Shown: positions 52,245-61,094 of the stretch, in pieces
Position numbering within the stretch: position 1 is the first letter of the stretch
Layout: each line of letters begins with the position of its first letter
Source: Bacillota bacterium
Lineage (GTDB): Bacteria > Bacillota > Clostridia > Tissierellales > MES13
Assembly: GCA_009711785.1 (NCBI GenBank)
Contig: VENA01000003.1
Location: forward strand, 1 to 64,000
Direction: 5' to 3'
Length of the DNA: 64,000 nt
Position numbers and translations under genes: made by a program
Notes under the pieces: generated by a model
What the model saw: the letters and a program-made list of their open reading frames with translations, nothing else
What the model was told of the DNA's origin: nothing
Database searches by the model: none

Positions 52245-52605
52245 TAATTTTCGCTCCTTCTATTTTTACACCTCTTAAACCACTTTTATATAACAAACCA
52301 GAGGCAGTAAATAGAATATGATCTGTCTTTAATATTGTACATTTGTTATTTCTTGCAAGCTTTAATATATCTTCACCTGGTTTTTTACCTCTTACAAAAA
52401 TAATAGCAAATAAATCTATCATTTCTGCTGTTCTTATAACTTGAGGGTTTGTTAACCCAGTAAGCAATATAGTCCCATCATCTACAAATGCTAATACATC
52501 GCTCATCAAATCAGATCCAAAGGCAGAATGTACTTCTCTATCTAAATACTCCCCCCCTGTTAAGACTTCTGCATTTAAAATTTCTTTTATCTCTTTAAGT
52601 TTCAT
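52237..52605 (-). CDS. DRTGG-domain protein 1
   Basis: A 122-aa DRTGG-fold protein (EVHSAFGSDLMSDVLAFVDD, ILLTGLTNPQVIRTAEMIDL, AIIFVRGKKPGEDI). It is paralogous to the 50178-50510 product and probably a ligand-binding subunit. It lies 14 nt after the SPOR gene and overlaps the anti-sigma-type gene. Confidence 0.85.
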   Translation of the reverse strand: MKLKEIKEILNAEVLTGGEYLDREVHSAFGSDLMSDVLAFVDDGTILLTGLTNPQVIRTAEMIDLFAIIFVRGKKPGEDILKLARNNKCTILKTDHILFTASGLLYKSGLRGVKIEGAKIND

Positions 52606-52619
52606 ATTTACCTCCTTTA

Positions 52620-53471
52620 TTAACCCTTCTTTATTGTCTTTAGATATTCCAGTAACATTTTATTATACTCCATATACACTTCAATATCAATAGGTTTTTG
52701 TATATTGGCTAATATTGTCTTTCTTTTATTTAAATTATTTTTAAATCCTTCCATTAAAGTGATAATATCTTTTGTTTTGAATTTATCAGCTAAATTGTTA
52801 ATTTTTTTCTCTATTTCATTATTATTTTTTATAATTTCATTTTTTAATGATTCTACATCTTCTTGTGTTAAAGCTTCTATCCATAAATCGGTTTCTTTGT
52901 CATAGGATTTTTTAAAAGTTTCTAAAAGCATTTTAAATTCTTCTATATTTTTATTATCTTCTTTTTGATATTCTATTTTATTTCCTAGTATACAATTTTC
53001 ATTTACAAAAACATCCTCAAAAGATATGTCTATACTATCTAAAAATTCATCTGCCTTTTTCCTATCTAGGAAGCTTCCTAGATATAATTTATAATTCTCC
53101 ATTTTTAATATATATCCACTAAACCCACTTTGCTTTACTTTATTTAAAAAGTTCTTTGCATTTTCTAATTCACTAAAACTTCCTACTTGTATACTATATA
53201 TATTAACATCTTTAATTTTTAACTCTTTTTTAATGTTGTTTTCTTCTTTATTACCTACTTTATTATCAGTAATTGTCTCTTTACCTAACTCTTCTTTAAC
53301 TTCTGTTATATTTTTATTTACATCGCTATTAAATCTTGGTAATATAACATAATTTACTAGCCCAATACCAAAAATTATACCTATAGCAGGGGCTATTACG
53401 AAAAATGTTAAAAATTTAATAAGCTTGTCCCTTTTTTTATAACCTTCCCTATTTCTTCTAGACCCTCTCAT
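52620..53471 (-). CDS. SPOR-domain membrane protein
   Basis: A 283-aa bitopic protein. A basic N-terminus and one helix (about 21-42) precede a linker and a SPOR domain (about 93-160: VNIYSIQVGSFSELENAKNF, GYILKMENYKLYLGSFLDRKKADEF) that should bind denuded septal glycan. The C-terminal 110 aa are helical and coiled-coil-like. It lies between dinB and the DRTGG/hydrogenase cluster. Its link to that cluster is unclear. Confidence 0.85.
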   Translation of the reverse strand: MRGSRRNREGYKKRDKLIKFLTFFVIAPAIGIIFGIGLVNYVILPRFNSDVNKNITEVKEELGKETITDNKVGNKEENNIKKELKIKDVNIYSIQVGSFSELENAKNFLNKVKQSGFSGYILKMENYKLYLGSFLDRKKADEFLDSIDISFEDVFVNENCILGNKIEYQKEDNKNIEEFKMLLETFKKSYDKETDLWIEALTQEDVESLKNEIIKNNNEIEKKINNLADKFKTKDIITLMEGFKNNLNKRKTILANIQKPIDIEVYMEYNKMLLEYLKTIKKG

Positions 53472-53485
53472 ACCATCCCCCCTGT

Positions 53486-54547
53486 TTATATAAAATCATC
53501 CATATCCATTCTAAGCTGTACAGGATCATTTGGATATACTATATTAGATACAGTTAATCCTAATAACCTTACTTTTTTATTTATATTAAACTTATTATTT
53601 AATATAAAATGTGCTTTACTTTTTATTACTTCTAAACTATCGGTTGGTGCTTTAAGTGTTAGACTTCTTGTTTCTATATTAAAATTCTCATACTTTATTT
53701 TTATGGTAATAGTTTTAATTTTATATCTGTTTTTTCTAATTTTTTTTAAAACATCTAAAGAATATTTATTAAGTGTATTGTGTAACACTTCCATATCTAA
53801 AGTATCATGGGAAAAAGTGTTTTCTTCTCCTATAGATTGAGACTTTGATTTCCACTCAATAGGCCTATCATCTTTTCCATTGGCAAATTCTATTAATTCT
53901 AGTCCTCTTTTCCCAAATTTCTCAACTAATATATCTCTATCATATCTTTGGATATCTTCAATCTTATATAAACCTAATCTACTAAGTTCTTTTTCTGTTT
54001 TAGGCCCTACTCCCCAAAGTTTTCTTATGGGTAATTTTTTTAAAATATCTTTAGCATTTTTTTTACTTATTACTGTAAAACCATTAGGCTTATCCATATC
54101 TGATGCAAGTTTTGAAAGGAATTTATTATAAGATATTCCTATTGATGCAGTTAGATCTAATTCATTTTTTATTGATTTTTTTATTAATTTGCCTATTTTT
54201 AAAGCTTCTTTACCTGTTACATCTATAAAAGCTTCATCAATAGAAATAGGTTCAATTTTTTCGCTATATCTTTTAAATATGCTTTTAATATGCTTTGATA
54301 CTTCTTTGTATTTATCTTTATTTGTAGATACAAATATTAATTTAGGACACAATCTTTCTGCTCTTTTACTAGACATAGCAGATTTAACTCCGTACCTTCT
54401 TGCTTCATAAGATGCTGCACAAACTACTCCTCTTTTGTTAGGCTTACCTCCTACTGCCACAGGCTTATTTCTTAATTTTGGATTATCTCTTTGTTCAATA
54501 GAAGCAAAAAATGCATCCATATCTACATGTATTATTGATCTATCCAT
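53486..54547 (-). CDS. dinB: DNA polymerase IV (Y-family)
   Basis: A 353-aa translesion polymerase. Catalytic motifs are HVDMDAFFASIEQRDNP (N-terminus), YEARRYGVKSAM, and SIDEAFIDVTG (palm acidic pair). A helix-hairpin-helix (LWGVGPKTEKELSRLGL) and the little-finger domain follow. I see no canonical C-terminal beta-clamp peptide. The product ends in PVQLRMDMDDFI, whose QLRMDM could serve as one. First gene of the operon that continues into the SPOR and sensory-hydrogenase genes. Confidence 0.95.
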   Translation of the reverse strand: MDRSIIHVDMDAFFASIEQRDNPKLRNKPVAVGGKPNKRGVVCAASYEARRYGVKSAMSSKRAERLCPKLIFVSTNKDKYKEVSKHIKSIFKRYSEKIEPISIDEAFIDVTGKEALKIGKLIKKSIKNELDLTASIGISYNKFLSKLASDMDKPNGFTVISKKNAKDILKKLPIRKLWGVGPKTEKELSRLGLYKIEDIQRYDRDILVEKFGKRGLELIEFANGKDDRPIEWKSKSQSIGEENTFSHDTLDMEVLHNTLNKYSLDVLKKIRKNRYKIKTITIKIKYENFNIETRSLTLKAPTDSLEVIKSKAHFILNNKFNINKKVRLLGLTVSNIVYPNDPVQLRMDMDDFI

Positions 54548-54605
54548 AAAAACACTTCCATTTCTATCATATCCATATATTAAATTTTATCATTTTTTTA
54601 AGCTT

Positions 54606-54635
54606 AGAAAAAGAGCTAATTAAATAGCTCTTTTA
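54606..54635 (-). terminator. terminator after GGDEF gene
   Basis: Perfect 10-bp stem AAAAGAGCTA / TAGCTCTTTT with a 6-nt loop. TTTTTC on the minus strand. It starts at the stop codon. Confidence 0.88.
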
Positions 54636-56333
54636 ACCTGCATATGTACTTATTTTATTTCTTCCTTTTTGTTTTGAACCTGTATACATGGCTCTATCAG
54701 CGTATGCTAATAGACTAGATCCTGAATCTGCATTATAGGGAAACTCTGAAACACCACCACTTATCGTTAATTTTACCTTTTCTCCGTTTAAACTATAAAA
54801 ACTATGACTTTCTATTATTTCTCTTATCCTATCTGCAATTACATAAGCACTTTCTTGCTTGGTATTTGGAAGTAGTATTGTAAATTCTTCTCCCCCATAT
54901 CTCGAGACTAAATCCTGTTTTCGAACATTTTCTTTAATTACCCTAGCTACCTCTTTTAGGATTTTATCCCCTGTTTGATGTCCATATGTATCATTTACAA
55001 CTTTGAAAAAATCTATATCAAAAATTATTAAACTTGTACTATTACAATTTATACATGTTTTTCTACTACAATTACCACAACTATCGTTTAAAGCTTCTAA
55101 TGCATCATAAAAGTATCTTTGATTATAAAGTCCAGTTAAAGCATCCCTAATCGCCTTCGTTTTTGCTTCTTTATAAAGTCTAGCATTTTCCATTGCAATA
55201 ACCGCTTGATTTGCCAACGTGTCTATTATATCTAATCTTTCCTCTGTAAAATGTTTTTGATTTTTACTACATATTAATAAGCAACCTATCATATCATTTT
55301 TAAGCATTAATGGTTCATAGAGTATTGACTTTACATCCTTAGAAATATTATTAAAATCATTAAATAACTCACTTTTATTTAAATCTTCTATAACGAAGCT
55401 ATCATTTAACTCTTTTACTTTTCTTATGTTTTTAGTCATATATTTATCTACATCTTCACTTTTTATATGAATTTCATCAGATTTTTTAAATCCTAAAGTT
55501 TCTATCTTTGAAGTAACGTTATTGATTTGAAGTATAGAACAATAATCACATTTAGCTAATTCATTTACTCCCTTTAATATACTAGAAGTTGTTTCTTTTA
55601 AGTCTAATCTTGAACTTATTGATAGTGATATATTTTGTACAACTTTTAGCTCCCTGTTTATGAATGTAAGATTTCTTATTAACCTAAATAAAAAATTTGC
55701 TGAAATTATTAAAGTTAAATAAATAATAATTCCACCATAACTATACTTATTATATGATAAAGTGAGTAAAATTGATAATGGTATAACTATAAAATTTGTA
55801 TAAAAATCCCATATGAAAGTTTCCTTTATTTCTTCAGGTAATTTACCCTCCTGTGATTTAATTTGTATAAATAGCAAGCACCAATTTAAAGAAAAAACAC
55901 AAATCCCAAAAATAATGCATTTTAATATATTAAAAAAACCTTCAGCATTTATTAAAAATCCAGTATATTTAAAAGCATAATGAGAAATTGCAAAAATTAG
56001 TATAAACATACTTGCATGTAAAATAATTTTCCTTTTAGGTATTGAATGAAAGATCATTCCTGAAAATATAAAAAGAATAGTTATTAACCATAAAGTAGGC
56101 TTAAGTCCTAACATAAAATAAGCACCAAGCATTATAGCAGAATCTAAAGTTACAGTAAATTCTGAAATTCTAATATGTATTTTTTCTGTTACTAGCCCTG
56201 AAATAACCAACAGTAAAAACAATATAATATTCATATCCTTATATTCATTAGTAAAAATATTAACATATAAAAAAGTTAATATTCCTAGAGAGCCTACTAT
56301 CAAATAAAGAATATTCTCACTTTTTCGAGACAT
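54633..56333 (-). CDS. membrane GAF-GGDEF diguanylate cyclase with Cys4 insertion
   Basis: A 566-aa protein predicted to make cyclic di-GMP. Residues 1-190 hold six to eight membrane helices (a MASE-like sensor). A GAF domain follows (about 235-385), then a GGDEF domain with intact GGEEF (SRYGGEEFTILL) and the inhibitory I-site RKQD five residues upstream. Within the GGDEF domain, before SLIIFDIDFFK, a loop has CGNCSRKTCINC (CxxCxxxxCxxC, about residues 416-427), a likely metal-binding insertion. ATG at 56333 has AAGGGG nine nt upstream. Confidence 0.92.
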   Translation of the reverse strand: MSRKSENILYLIVGSLGILTFLYVNIFTNEYKDMNIILFLLLVISGLVTEKIHIRISEFTVTLDSAIMLGAYFMLGLKPTLWLITILFIFSGMIFHSIPKRKIILHASMFILIFAISHYAFKYTGFLINAEGFFNILKCIIFGICVFSLNWCLLFIQIKSQEGKLPEEIKETFIWDFYTNFIVIPLSILLTLSYNKYSYGGIIIYLTLIISANFLFRLIRNLTFINRELKVVQNISLSISSRLDLKETTSSILKGVNELAKCDYCSILQINNVTSKIETLGFKKSDEIHIKSEDVDKYMTKNIRKVKELNDSFVIEDLNKSELFNDFNNISKDVKSILYEPLMLKNDMIGCLLICSKNQKHFTEERLDIIDTLANQAVIAMENARLYKEAKTKAIRDALTGLYNQRYFYDALEALNDSCGNCSRKTCINCNSTSLIIFDIDFFKVVNDTYGHQTGDKILKEVARVIKENVRKQDLVSRYGGEEFTILLPNTKQESAYVIADRIREIIESHSFYSLNGEKVKLTISGGVSEFPYNADSGSSLLAYADRAMYTGSKQKGRNKISTYAG

Positions 56334-56427
56334 GCACTTCAACCCCTTAATGAATAAATCTATAATATAATAATTCTATGACAAAATAAAATTTCCTTCT
56401 TTTTCCTGAAAAAAATATTACAAAATA

Positions 56428-57357
56428 TTAAACTAAATGTTTTAATAGTTTAATACCTTCCTTATAATACTCATTTACTACATCATAAGTCCAACTACAT
56501 ATAACTAGACCATTATACAATAAATAGAAATTTATTTTTTCCTTATTAATATCTTTATCATTAAAATATTTATTGTATCCTCTATAAAAAGCCTCTTTAT
56601 ATTCTTTACTTTTTAAAAAATATTTATGATAAAGTGTAGCTATATCTTGGTCTTTATCCCAGGGAATGCACTGTTCAAAGTCTAAAACTCCAGATAATTT
56701 CCATTTTTCATCTGTCTTTTTAACTAATACATTCCTACCATCGAAATCATTATGGGATAGTCTTGATACACTTATATTATCTATTAGATGATAATTATCT
56801 CTTAATTTTTTAGCAGCTTTTCTTTGTAGATTTATATCAGGTAATTGTTGTTTTAATAAATTATCTAAAGTTCTTTCACATCTTCTTATAAAAACTTTTC
56901 TATAATCTTTTATATTTTCTATGCTTTTTCCGTGTCTATCCCAATTACCAAAAAAATCAAATGTTTTATAACTATGTATTTTCCCCAATTCATTACCCAT
57001 TTCTTTAAGTATATGTAATTGATCTAATATATCCATATCTTTTCTAACCTTATCAAAAACTTGCCCTTTTATATACTCTGTTATAAGCCATTCTGTTCCA
57101 TCTTTTAGTTTTCCATTAGCAACTATTTTAGGACATCTAACATCACTTTTAGTTAGCAAATTTAGTGAAGCTATTTCTCTATTACGCCTATTTTTTTTAT
57201 AATATAATTTAAAAACCACAGAATGATTAAATCTATCAGTTACAAGATATACTAGATGCCTATCTAGTTGATGATTTCCGATAGGTGTAACCTTAACTTC
57301 TTTATTTAATATGTTCTCAACTTTTTCTTTAATCTGAGCATCAGTATACTTTAACAT
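56428..57357 (-). CDS. APH/choline-kinase-fold phosphotransferase
   Basis: A 309-aa kinase-like protein of the aminoglycoside-phosphotransferase superfamily. Catalytic loop LSHNDFDGRNVLV (HxDxxxxN-like, His shifted by one) and metal-binding VLDFEQCIPWDKDQDIA are intact. The N lobe has HSVVFKLYYK with a lysine. The superfamily includes homoserine, choline, fructosamine and antibiotic kinases. The substrate cannot be named, and no resistance context is seen. AGGAGG precedes the ATG. It is next to tRNA-Leu and has no operon partner. Confidence 0.8.
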   Translation of the reverse strand: MLKYTDAQIKEKVENILNKEVKVTPIGNHQLDRHLVYLVTDRFNHSVVFKLYYKKNRRNREIASLNLLTKSDVRCPKIVANGKLKDGTEWLITEYIKGQVFDKVRKDMDILDQLHILKEMGNELGKIHSYKTFDFFGNWDRHGKSIENIKDYRKVFIRRCERTLDNLLKQQLPDINLQRKAAKKLRDNYHLIDNISVSRLSHNDFDGRNVLVKKTDEKWKLSGVLDFEQCIPWDKDQDIATLYHKYFLKSKEYKEAFYRGYNKYFNDKDINKEKINFYLLYNGLVICSWTYDVVNEYYKEGIKLLKHLV

Positions 57358-57436
57358 AATGACCTCCTGATAGTTAAGTAATATTATAATTAAATATTTA
57401 TCTTTATTTCATAATTTTCTGAATTAATTTTATTAT

Positions 57437-57468
57437 AAAAAGGGAAGATATAAGTTATACCTTCCCCT
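57437..57468 (-). terminator. terminator of tRNA-Leu transcript
   Basis: Stem GGGAAG / CTTCCC with extra A:T pairs, followed by TTTTT on the minus strand, 8 nt past the tRNA. Confidence 0.75.
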
Positions 57469-57475
57469 TTCTTTC

Positions 57476-57561
57476 TGGTGCCGAGGGCGGGATTCGAACC
57501 CGCACGGAGTGTATCCACTACCCCCTCAAGATAGAGTGTCTGCCTATTCCACCACCACGGC
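57476..57561 (-). tRNA. tRNA-Leu (anticodon GAG)
   Basis: An 86-nt class II tRNA with encoded CCA. Acceptor GCCGTGG / CCTCGGC (one mismatch), discriminator A, anticodon stem CTATC / GGTAG around TTGAGGG with GAG at 34-36, a long variable arm, and T arm GCGGG / CCCGC around TTCGAAT. Reads CUU/CUC leucine codons. Promoter at 57581-57609. Confidence 0.95.
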
Positions 57562-57580
57562 ATTTCAAGGTTGCTAAATC

Positions 57581-57609
57581 ATTATAACCTTAAAGAAATT
57601 TAATGTCAA
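57581..57609 (-). promoter_or_regulatory. sigma-A promoter of tRNA-Leu
   Basis: Perfect TTGACA (57604-57609), 17-bp spacer, perfect TATAAT (57581-57586). Confidence 0.9.
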
Positions 57610-57619
57610 GTATATAAGC

Positions 57620-59335
57620 CTAGTTACTATTTTGTAATTCTTCAGGAATAAACCACTTATCTATGTTATTATATATATTATAGGATTTAGGATTAATATC
57701 TCCTTTAATCCTATTGTTCACTAAGAGTGCATTATTTTTAAAGAATAGACTTACATAGGGTAAATCTTCTTTTATTAACTCACTAATCTCTTCATACTTT
57801 TCTTTCTTTTTTTGCCTTGATTTAGCTCTAAAAGCACTTTCTAAAAGCTCATCCATTTTTTCATTTTTATAATTTATAATATTATTCTCAACCAATTTTG
57901 AATGAAAAGCAAAAGATAAATCAGGTACTATTGATAGATCCCAGCTTAATAAAGCCATTTCATATTCACCTTTTTTTACATCTTCTTTTACTTCTTCCCA
58001 CTGTTTGATTGCTTCTTTTTCAGTTACTTCTTTATTTTTATCTTCATGTGCCTTTTCAATCACTACTTTAATACCTATGTTTTCTAAATCTTTTTTTATC
58101 ATATTAGCTGTTTCAAACCTTAATTTGTTATAAGAATTAGTTAATAATTTTATACTTAATTCCTTACCATTTATGTCTTCATATATTTTATCATCATCTG
58201 TATCAGACCATCCATCAGCTTCTAAAATTTCTCTGGACTTATTAACATTATATCCATAAATAACAGATCTATCTTTTAAAAGCCATGAATCTGGATATAT
58301 AGGTGTATCTATTTCAGTTGAATGTCCTAAATATACTTTTTTAATTATAGATTGAGTATCTATACCATAGGCTATTGCTTTTCTTAAATTTTTTCCCTTT
58401 TGACCTTTAAATATTTCTTTATCAAAATTGAAACCTAAAAATTCATATTCCTGTGATATAAATTCATATATTTCAATATTTTTACTTTCAAAATACTTCT
58501 CCCAATCAACTCCAGAAGCTAAGGATAAATCAATATTACCTGCTTCAAAGGATGTAATAGATAATTCTTTGTCAGATAAAATATTACCTGTTACATTTTC
58601 TATATAAGGTTTTCCTTGCCACCAGTTATCATTTGCAGTTAACCTAATGTTTTTAAGTTTGTTATATTCAACAAACTTATAAGGTCCTGTTCCTATTGCT
58701 TTTTTAATATAATCTTTATTTAAAGCATTTTTATATGTTGAAAACTGATGTTTAGGTATAATCGGAAATGTTAAACTTTCTAATGCATTACTATAACTTT
58801 TATTAAAATAAATTTCAATATTATAATCATCTATTATGCTAACATCCATTATATGTTGTAAGTTTTTTATATCAGATGAATCTAGTGCTCCAACTAACAT
58901 ATCATTATAAAGATTATTACCCTTCATTAAAGTATCAAATGTGAATTTTACATCCTCTGCATTAAATATTTCGCCATCATGCCAAGAAACATTTTCTTTT
59001 AATTTTATAGTTATTCTTCTTCCTGTATCATCTATATTATAACTTTCTGCAAGTATCCCTTTTACATTGTGATTATTGTCAAATTCAAATAGACCTTCAT
59101 AAATCAATTTATTAAAATAATATAAACTCTTATTATTATTTAATAAAGGATTCAAAGTTTCAACATATGAAATAGGGACAACTAACTCTCCACCATAAGC
59201 AGGGGTATAATTTTTTTCTTCTTGTTTTTTATCTTCTTTATCGTCTTTAACTGGTTTATTATTAGCTTCGCATCCTACCACAGAAAAAAACATTGCTACT
59301 ATTAATAATAAAGCAGTTATTTTTTTAATTCTCAA
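57620..59335 (-). CDS. family 5 extracellular solute-binding lipoprotein (oligopeptide ABC transporter)
   Basis: A 571-aa lipoprotein (lipobox FSVVGC, lipidated Cys22, charged linker) of the OppA/DppA/NikA family. Motifs are YGGELVVPISYVETLNPL, LAESYNIDDTGRRITIKLKE, VSWHDGEIFNAEDVKFTFDT and AIGTGPYKF. It would capture peptides, or possibly nickel or other ligands, at the cell surface. No permease or ATPase genes are adjacent, so it is an orphan receptor. Start TTG with AAGGAGG. The pncB gene directly upstream (17 nt) may be in the same transcript. Confidence 0.92.
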   Translation of the reverse strand: MRIKKITALLLIVAMFFSVVGCEANNKPVKDDKEDKKQEEKNYTPAYGGELVVPISYVETLNPLLNNNKSLYYFNKLIYEGLFEFDNNHNVKGILAESYNIDDTGRRITIKLKENVSWHDGEIFNAEDVKFTFDTLMKGNNLYNDMLVGALDSSDIKNLQHIMDVSIIDDYNIEIYFNKSYSNALESLTFPIIPKHQFSTYKNALNKDYIKKAIGTGPYKFVEYNKLKNIRLTANDNWWQGKPYIENVTGNILSDKELSITSFEAGNIDLSLASGVDWEKYFESKNIEIYEFISQEYEFLGFNFDKEIFKGQKGKNLRKAIAYGIDTQSIIKKVYLGHSTEIDTPIYPDSWLLKDRSVIYGYNVNKSREILEADGWSDTDDDKIYEDINGKELSIKLLTNSYNKLRFETANMIKKDLENIGIKVVIEKAHEDKNKEVTEKEAIKQWEEVKEDVKKGEYEMALLSWDLSIVPDLSFAFHSKLVENNIINYKNEKMDELLESAFRAKSRQKKKEKYEEISELIKEDLPYVSLFFKNNALLVNNRIKGDINPKSYNIYNNIDKWFIPEELQNSN

Positions 59336-59352
59336 AATAATTCCTCCTTAAG

Positions 59353-60390
59353 CTATATCATTTTGACTAATTTATCATTACCTATAATTCCTGGTATTCT
59401 TCCTCTTTTAGCTACAGGTTTTCCTTCAACTTCTTTTATATCCATTGTCATATCAATTGCTTTAGCCCCTGATATGTAACTTCCAACACCAAATGCATCT
59501 GCTCCTGCTTGTTTAAGTTTTTGTATTTTTTCAGGTTTTAATCCTCCTGATACAAATATCTTAACCCAATTAAAACCGTTAATATCTAATTTAGCCCTTA
59601 ATTCTTTGATTAATTCCTTTGTAACTCCTCCTCTTTCACTAGGAGTATCTATTCTTACCCCATAAAGATTTTCACCTAATTCATTTGCTATTCTTAAAGC
59701 TTCTTCTACTTCGTCTTTGAAAGTATCTATTAAAACTATTCTCTTATGGTCCTTTGGCATAATTTCATCATAGGCTTTAGCTACTTTTAAGGTATCCCCA
59801 GCAATTAAAAATGAAGCATGGGGTAAAGTCCCTGAAGGTTCTTCTTTTATAAATTTTGATGTTAATATATTACTTACAGCACTAGCACCACCTATCCTAG
59901 CAGCTCTTTCCATAACAGGTGCTACTGCTGGATGAAGATGTCTCGTTCCAAAGCAAACAAAATTCTTTTCTCCACAGGCTTCTTTTACTTCCTTTGCTGC
60001 TGTTGCCCAACCACTAGGACTTGCTAAACAACCTAATATTACAGATTCATATTTTCCAAATTCCTTATATGGACCTTTTATCCTTACTAAAGTATCCTTA
60101 GGTCCGAATTCTTCCCCTTCTTCTAATGCCCACATTTCAATATTTCTATCCTTTAATATATTTTTAACTTCTTCTATTCCAACTAATATACCACTTTTTC
60201 TTGCAAAAATTTCTGCTGTAACTTCTTTATCGTCAATTTCCATATAATTAAGTATATCTAATGTTCTTAAAAAGTAAATATCAGTAGTAGCTCCATTAAG
60301 TATCTCTTCTTCATTAGCAGAAAATAGTTTTCTATTATCTGTGTCTATTTTTAAATTCTTTACATCATTTAAGTTTTTAAGATCTTTCAT
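59353..60390 (-). CDS. pncB: nicotinate phosphoribosyltransferase
   Basis: A 345-aa enzyme that makes nicotinate mononucleotide from nicotinate, PRPP and ATP in NAD salvage, upstream of NadD (22.2 kb). Motifs are FCFGTRHLHPAVAPVMERAA (an active-site His region), EPSGTLPHASFL, GVRIDTPSERGGV, and KIFVSGGLKPEKI. The length fits the short Firmicute/archaeal type. ATG at 60390 with AAAGGA about 8 nt upstream. A promoter -10 (TATAAT, 60463-60468) and a palindrome (60439-60451) lie in its leader. Confidence 0.93.
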   Translation of the reverse strand: MKDLKNLNDVKNLKIDTDNRKLFSANEEEILNGATTDIYFLRTLDILNYMEIDDKEVTAEIFARKSGILVGIEEVKNILKDRNIEMWALEEGEEFGPKDTLVRIKGPYKEFGKYESVILGCLASPSGWATAAKEVKEACGEKNFVCFGTRHLHPAVAPVMERAARIGGASAVSNILTSKFIKEEPSGTLPHASFLIAGDTLKVAKAYDEIMPKDHKRIVLIDTFKDEVEEALRIANELGENLYGVRIDTPSERGGVTKELIKELRAKLDINGFNWVKIFVSGGLKPEKIQKLKQAGADAFGVGSYISGAKAIDMTMDIKEVEGKPVAKRGRIPGIIGNDKLVKMI

Positions 60391-60438
60391 AAGTTTCATC
60401 CTTTCTTGTTGTACTAACTTGTCCAAACATATTTTTAA

Positions 60439-60468
60439 TACTTTTAAAGTACATTACAATCTATTATA
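60439..60468 (-). promoter_or_regulatory. pncB promoter -10 and adjacent palindrome
   Basis: TATAAT with extended TGT (60463-60468), no good -35. The dyad TACTTT-T-AAAGTA (60439-60451) lies at about +6 to +18 and could be an operator for an NAD-responsive repressor. Confidence 0.4.
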
Positions 60469-60512
60469 ACAAACTTTTCATTAACATATTAGTCTAAATA
60501 TAAAATAAATTA

Positions 60513-61076
60513 TTAATTTCTATAAATTTTTTTATAAATGCTATAATTTCTAGTTACCTTTTCTAAATATTTATCTGTCTCTTTGAAAGGAATCTTCTCT
60601 AGTTCCGTCCCATTTTTACTGTATTTTTTATTTTTTAACCATTTATTAACGTTTCCACTTCCTCCATTATAAGCTGCTAAGACTAAATAAATATTATTAT
60701 CAAACTGTTTAGTAAGTTTATTTACATACCAACAACCTATTTTAATATTAACTCTAGGATTAAAAAGCATTTCTTTATTATAATTATTAATTCCAATTTC
60801 TTTAGCCGCCCAAGCCCCTGTAGCAGGCATTATTTGCATTAATCCTAAGGCCCCTTTATTAGATTTTGCATTAGAATTAAAATTACTTTCTACTTTAATC
60901 ATTGAAGCTATTAATAAATAATCAACTTTATATTCCTTAGAATATTTTTTTATTTCACTTTCATATTTTATAGGATAGAGAATTTCACCTATCTTTTTAT
61001 AATTAATAAGTGCAATAAAAATCATAGTTACAAGTAATAGCAAAAATATTTTTCTCTTAATAACTGCACTCGGCAA
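60513..61076 (-). CDS. lytic transglycosylase (SLT domain)
   Basis: A 187-aa exported or anchored muramidase. An N-terminal hydrophobic helix (about 9-25) precedes an SLT domain with catalytic Glu in SMIKVESNFNSNAKS, GALGLMQIMPATG, and AAYNGGSGNVNKWL. It cleaves peptidoglycan glycan strands. The N-terminal helix lacks an obvious cleavage site, so it is probably membrane-tethered. Start TTG with GGGGGG. 18 nt after coaE. Confidence 0.93.
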   Translation of the reverse strand: MPSAVIKRKIFLLLLVTMIFIALINYKKIGEILYPIKYESEIKKYSKEYKVDYLLIASMIKVESNFNSNAKSNKGALGLMQIMPATGAWAAKEIGINNYNKEMLFNPRVNIKIGCWYVNKLTKQFDNNIYLVLAAYNGGSGNVNKWLKNKKYSKNGTELEKIPFKETDKYLEKVTRNYSIYKKIYRN

Positions 61077-61094
61077 AATAACCCCCCCAAAACT

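Noticed and set aside
56428..57357. Antibiotic-resistance aminoglycoside kinase
   Set aside because: Only the superfamily fold and loop are visible. There is no mobile element, resistance neighbour or close match to a named resistance enzyme that I can support.
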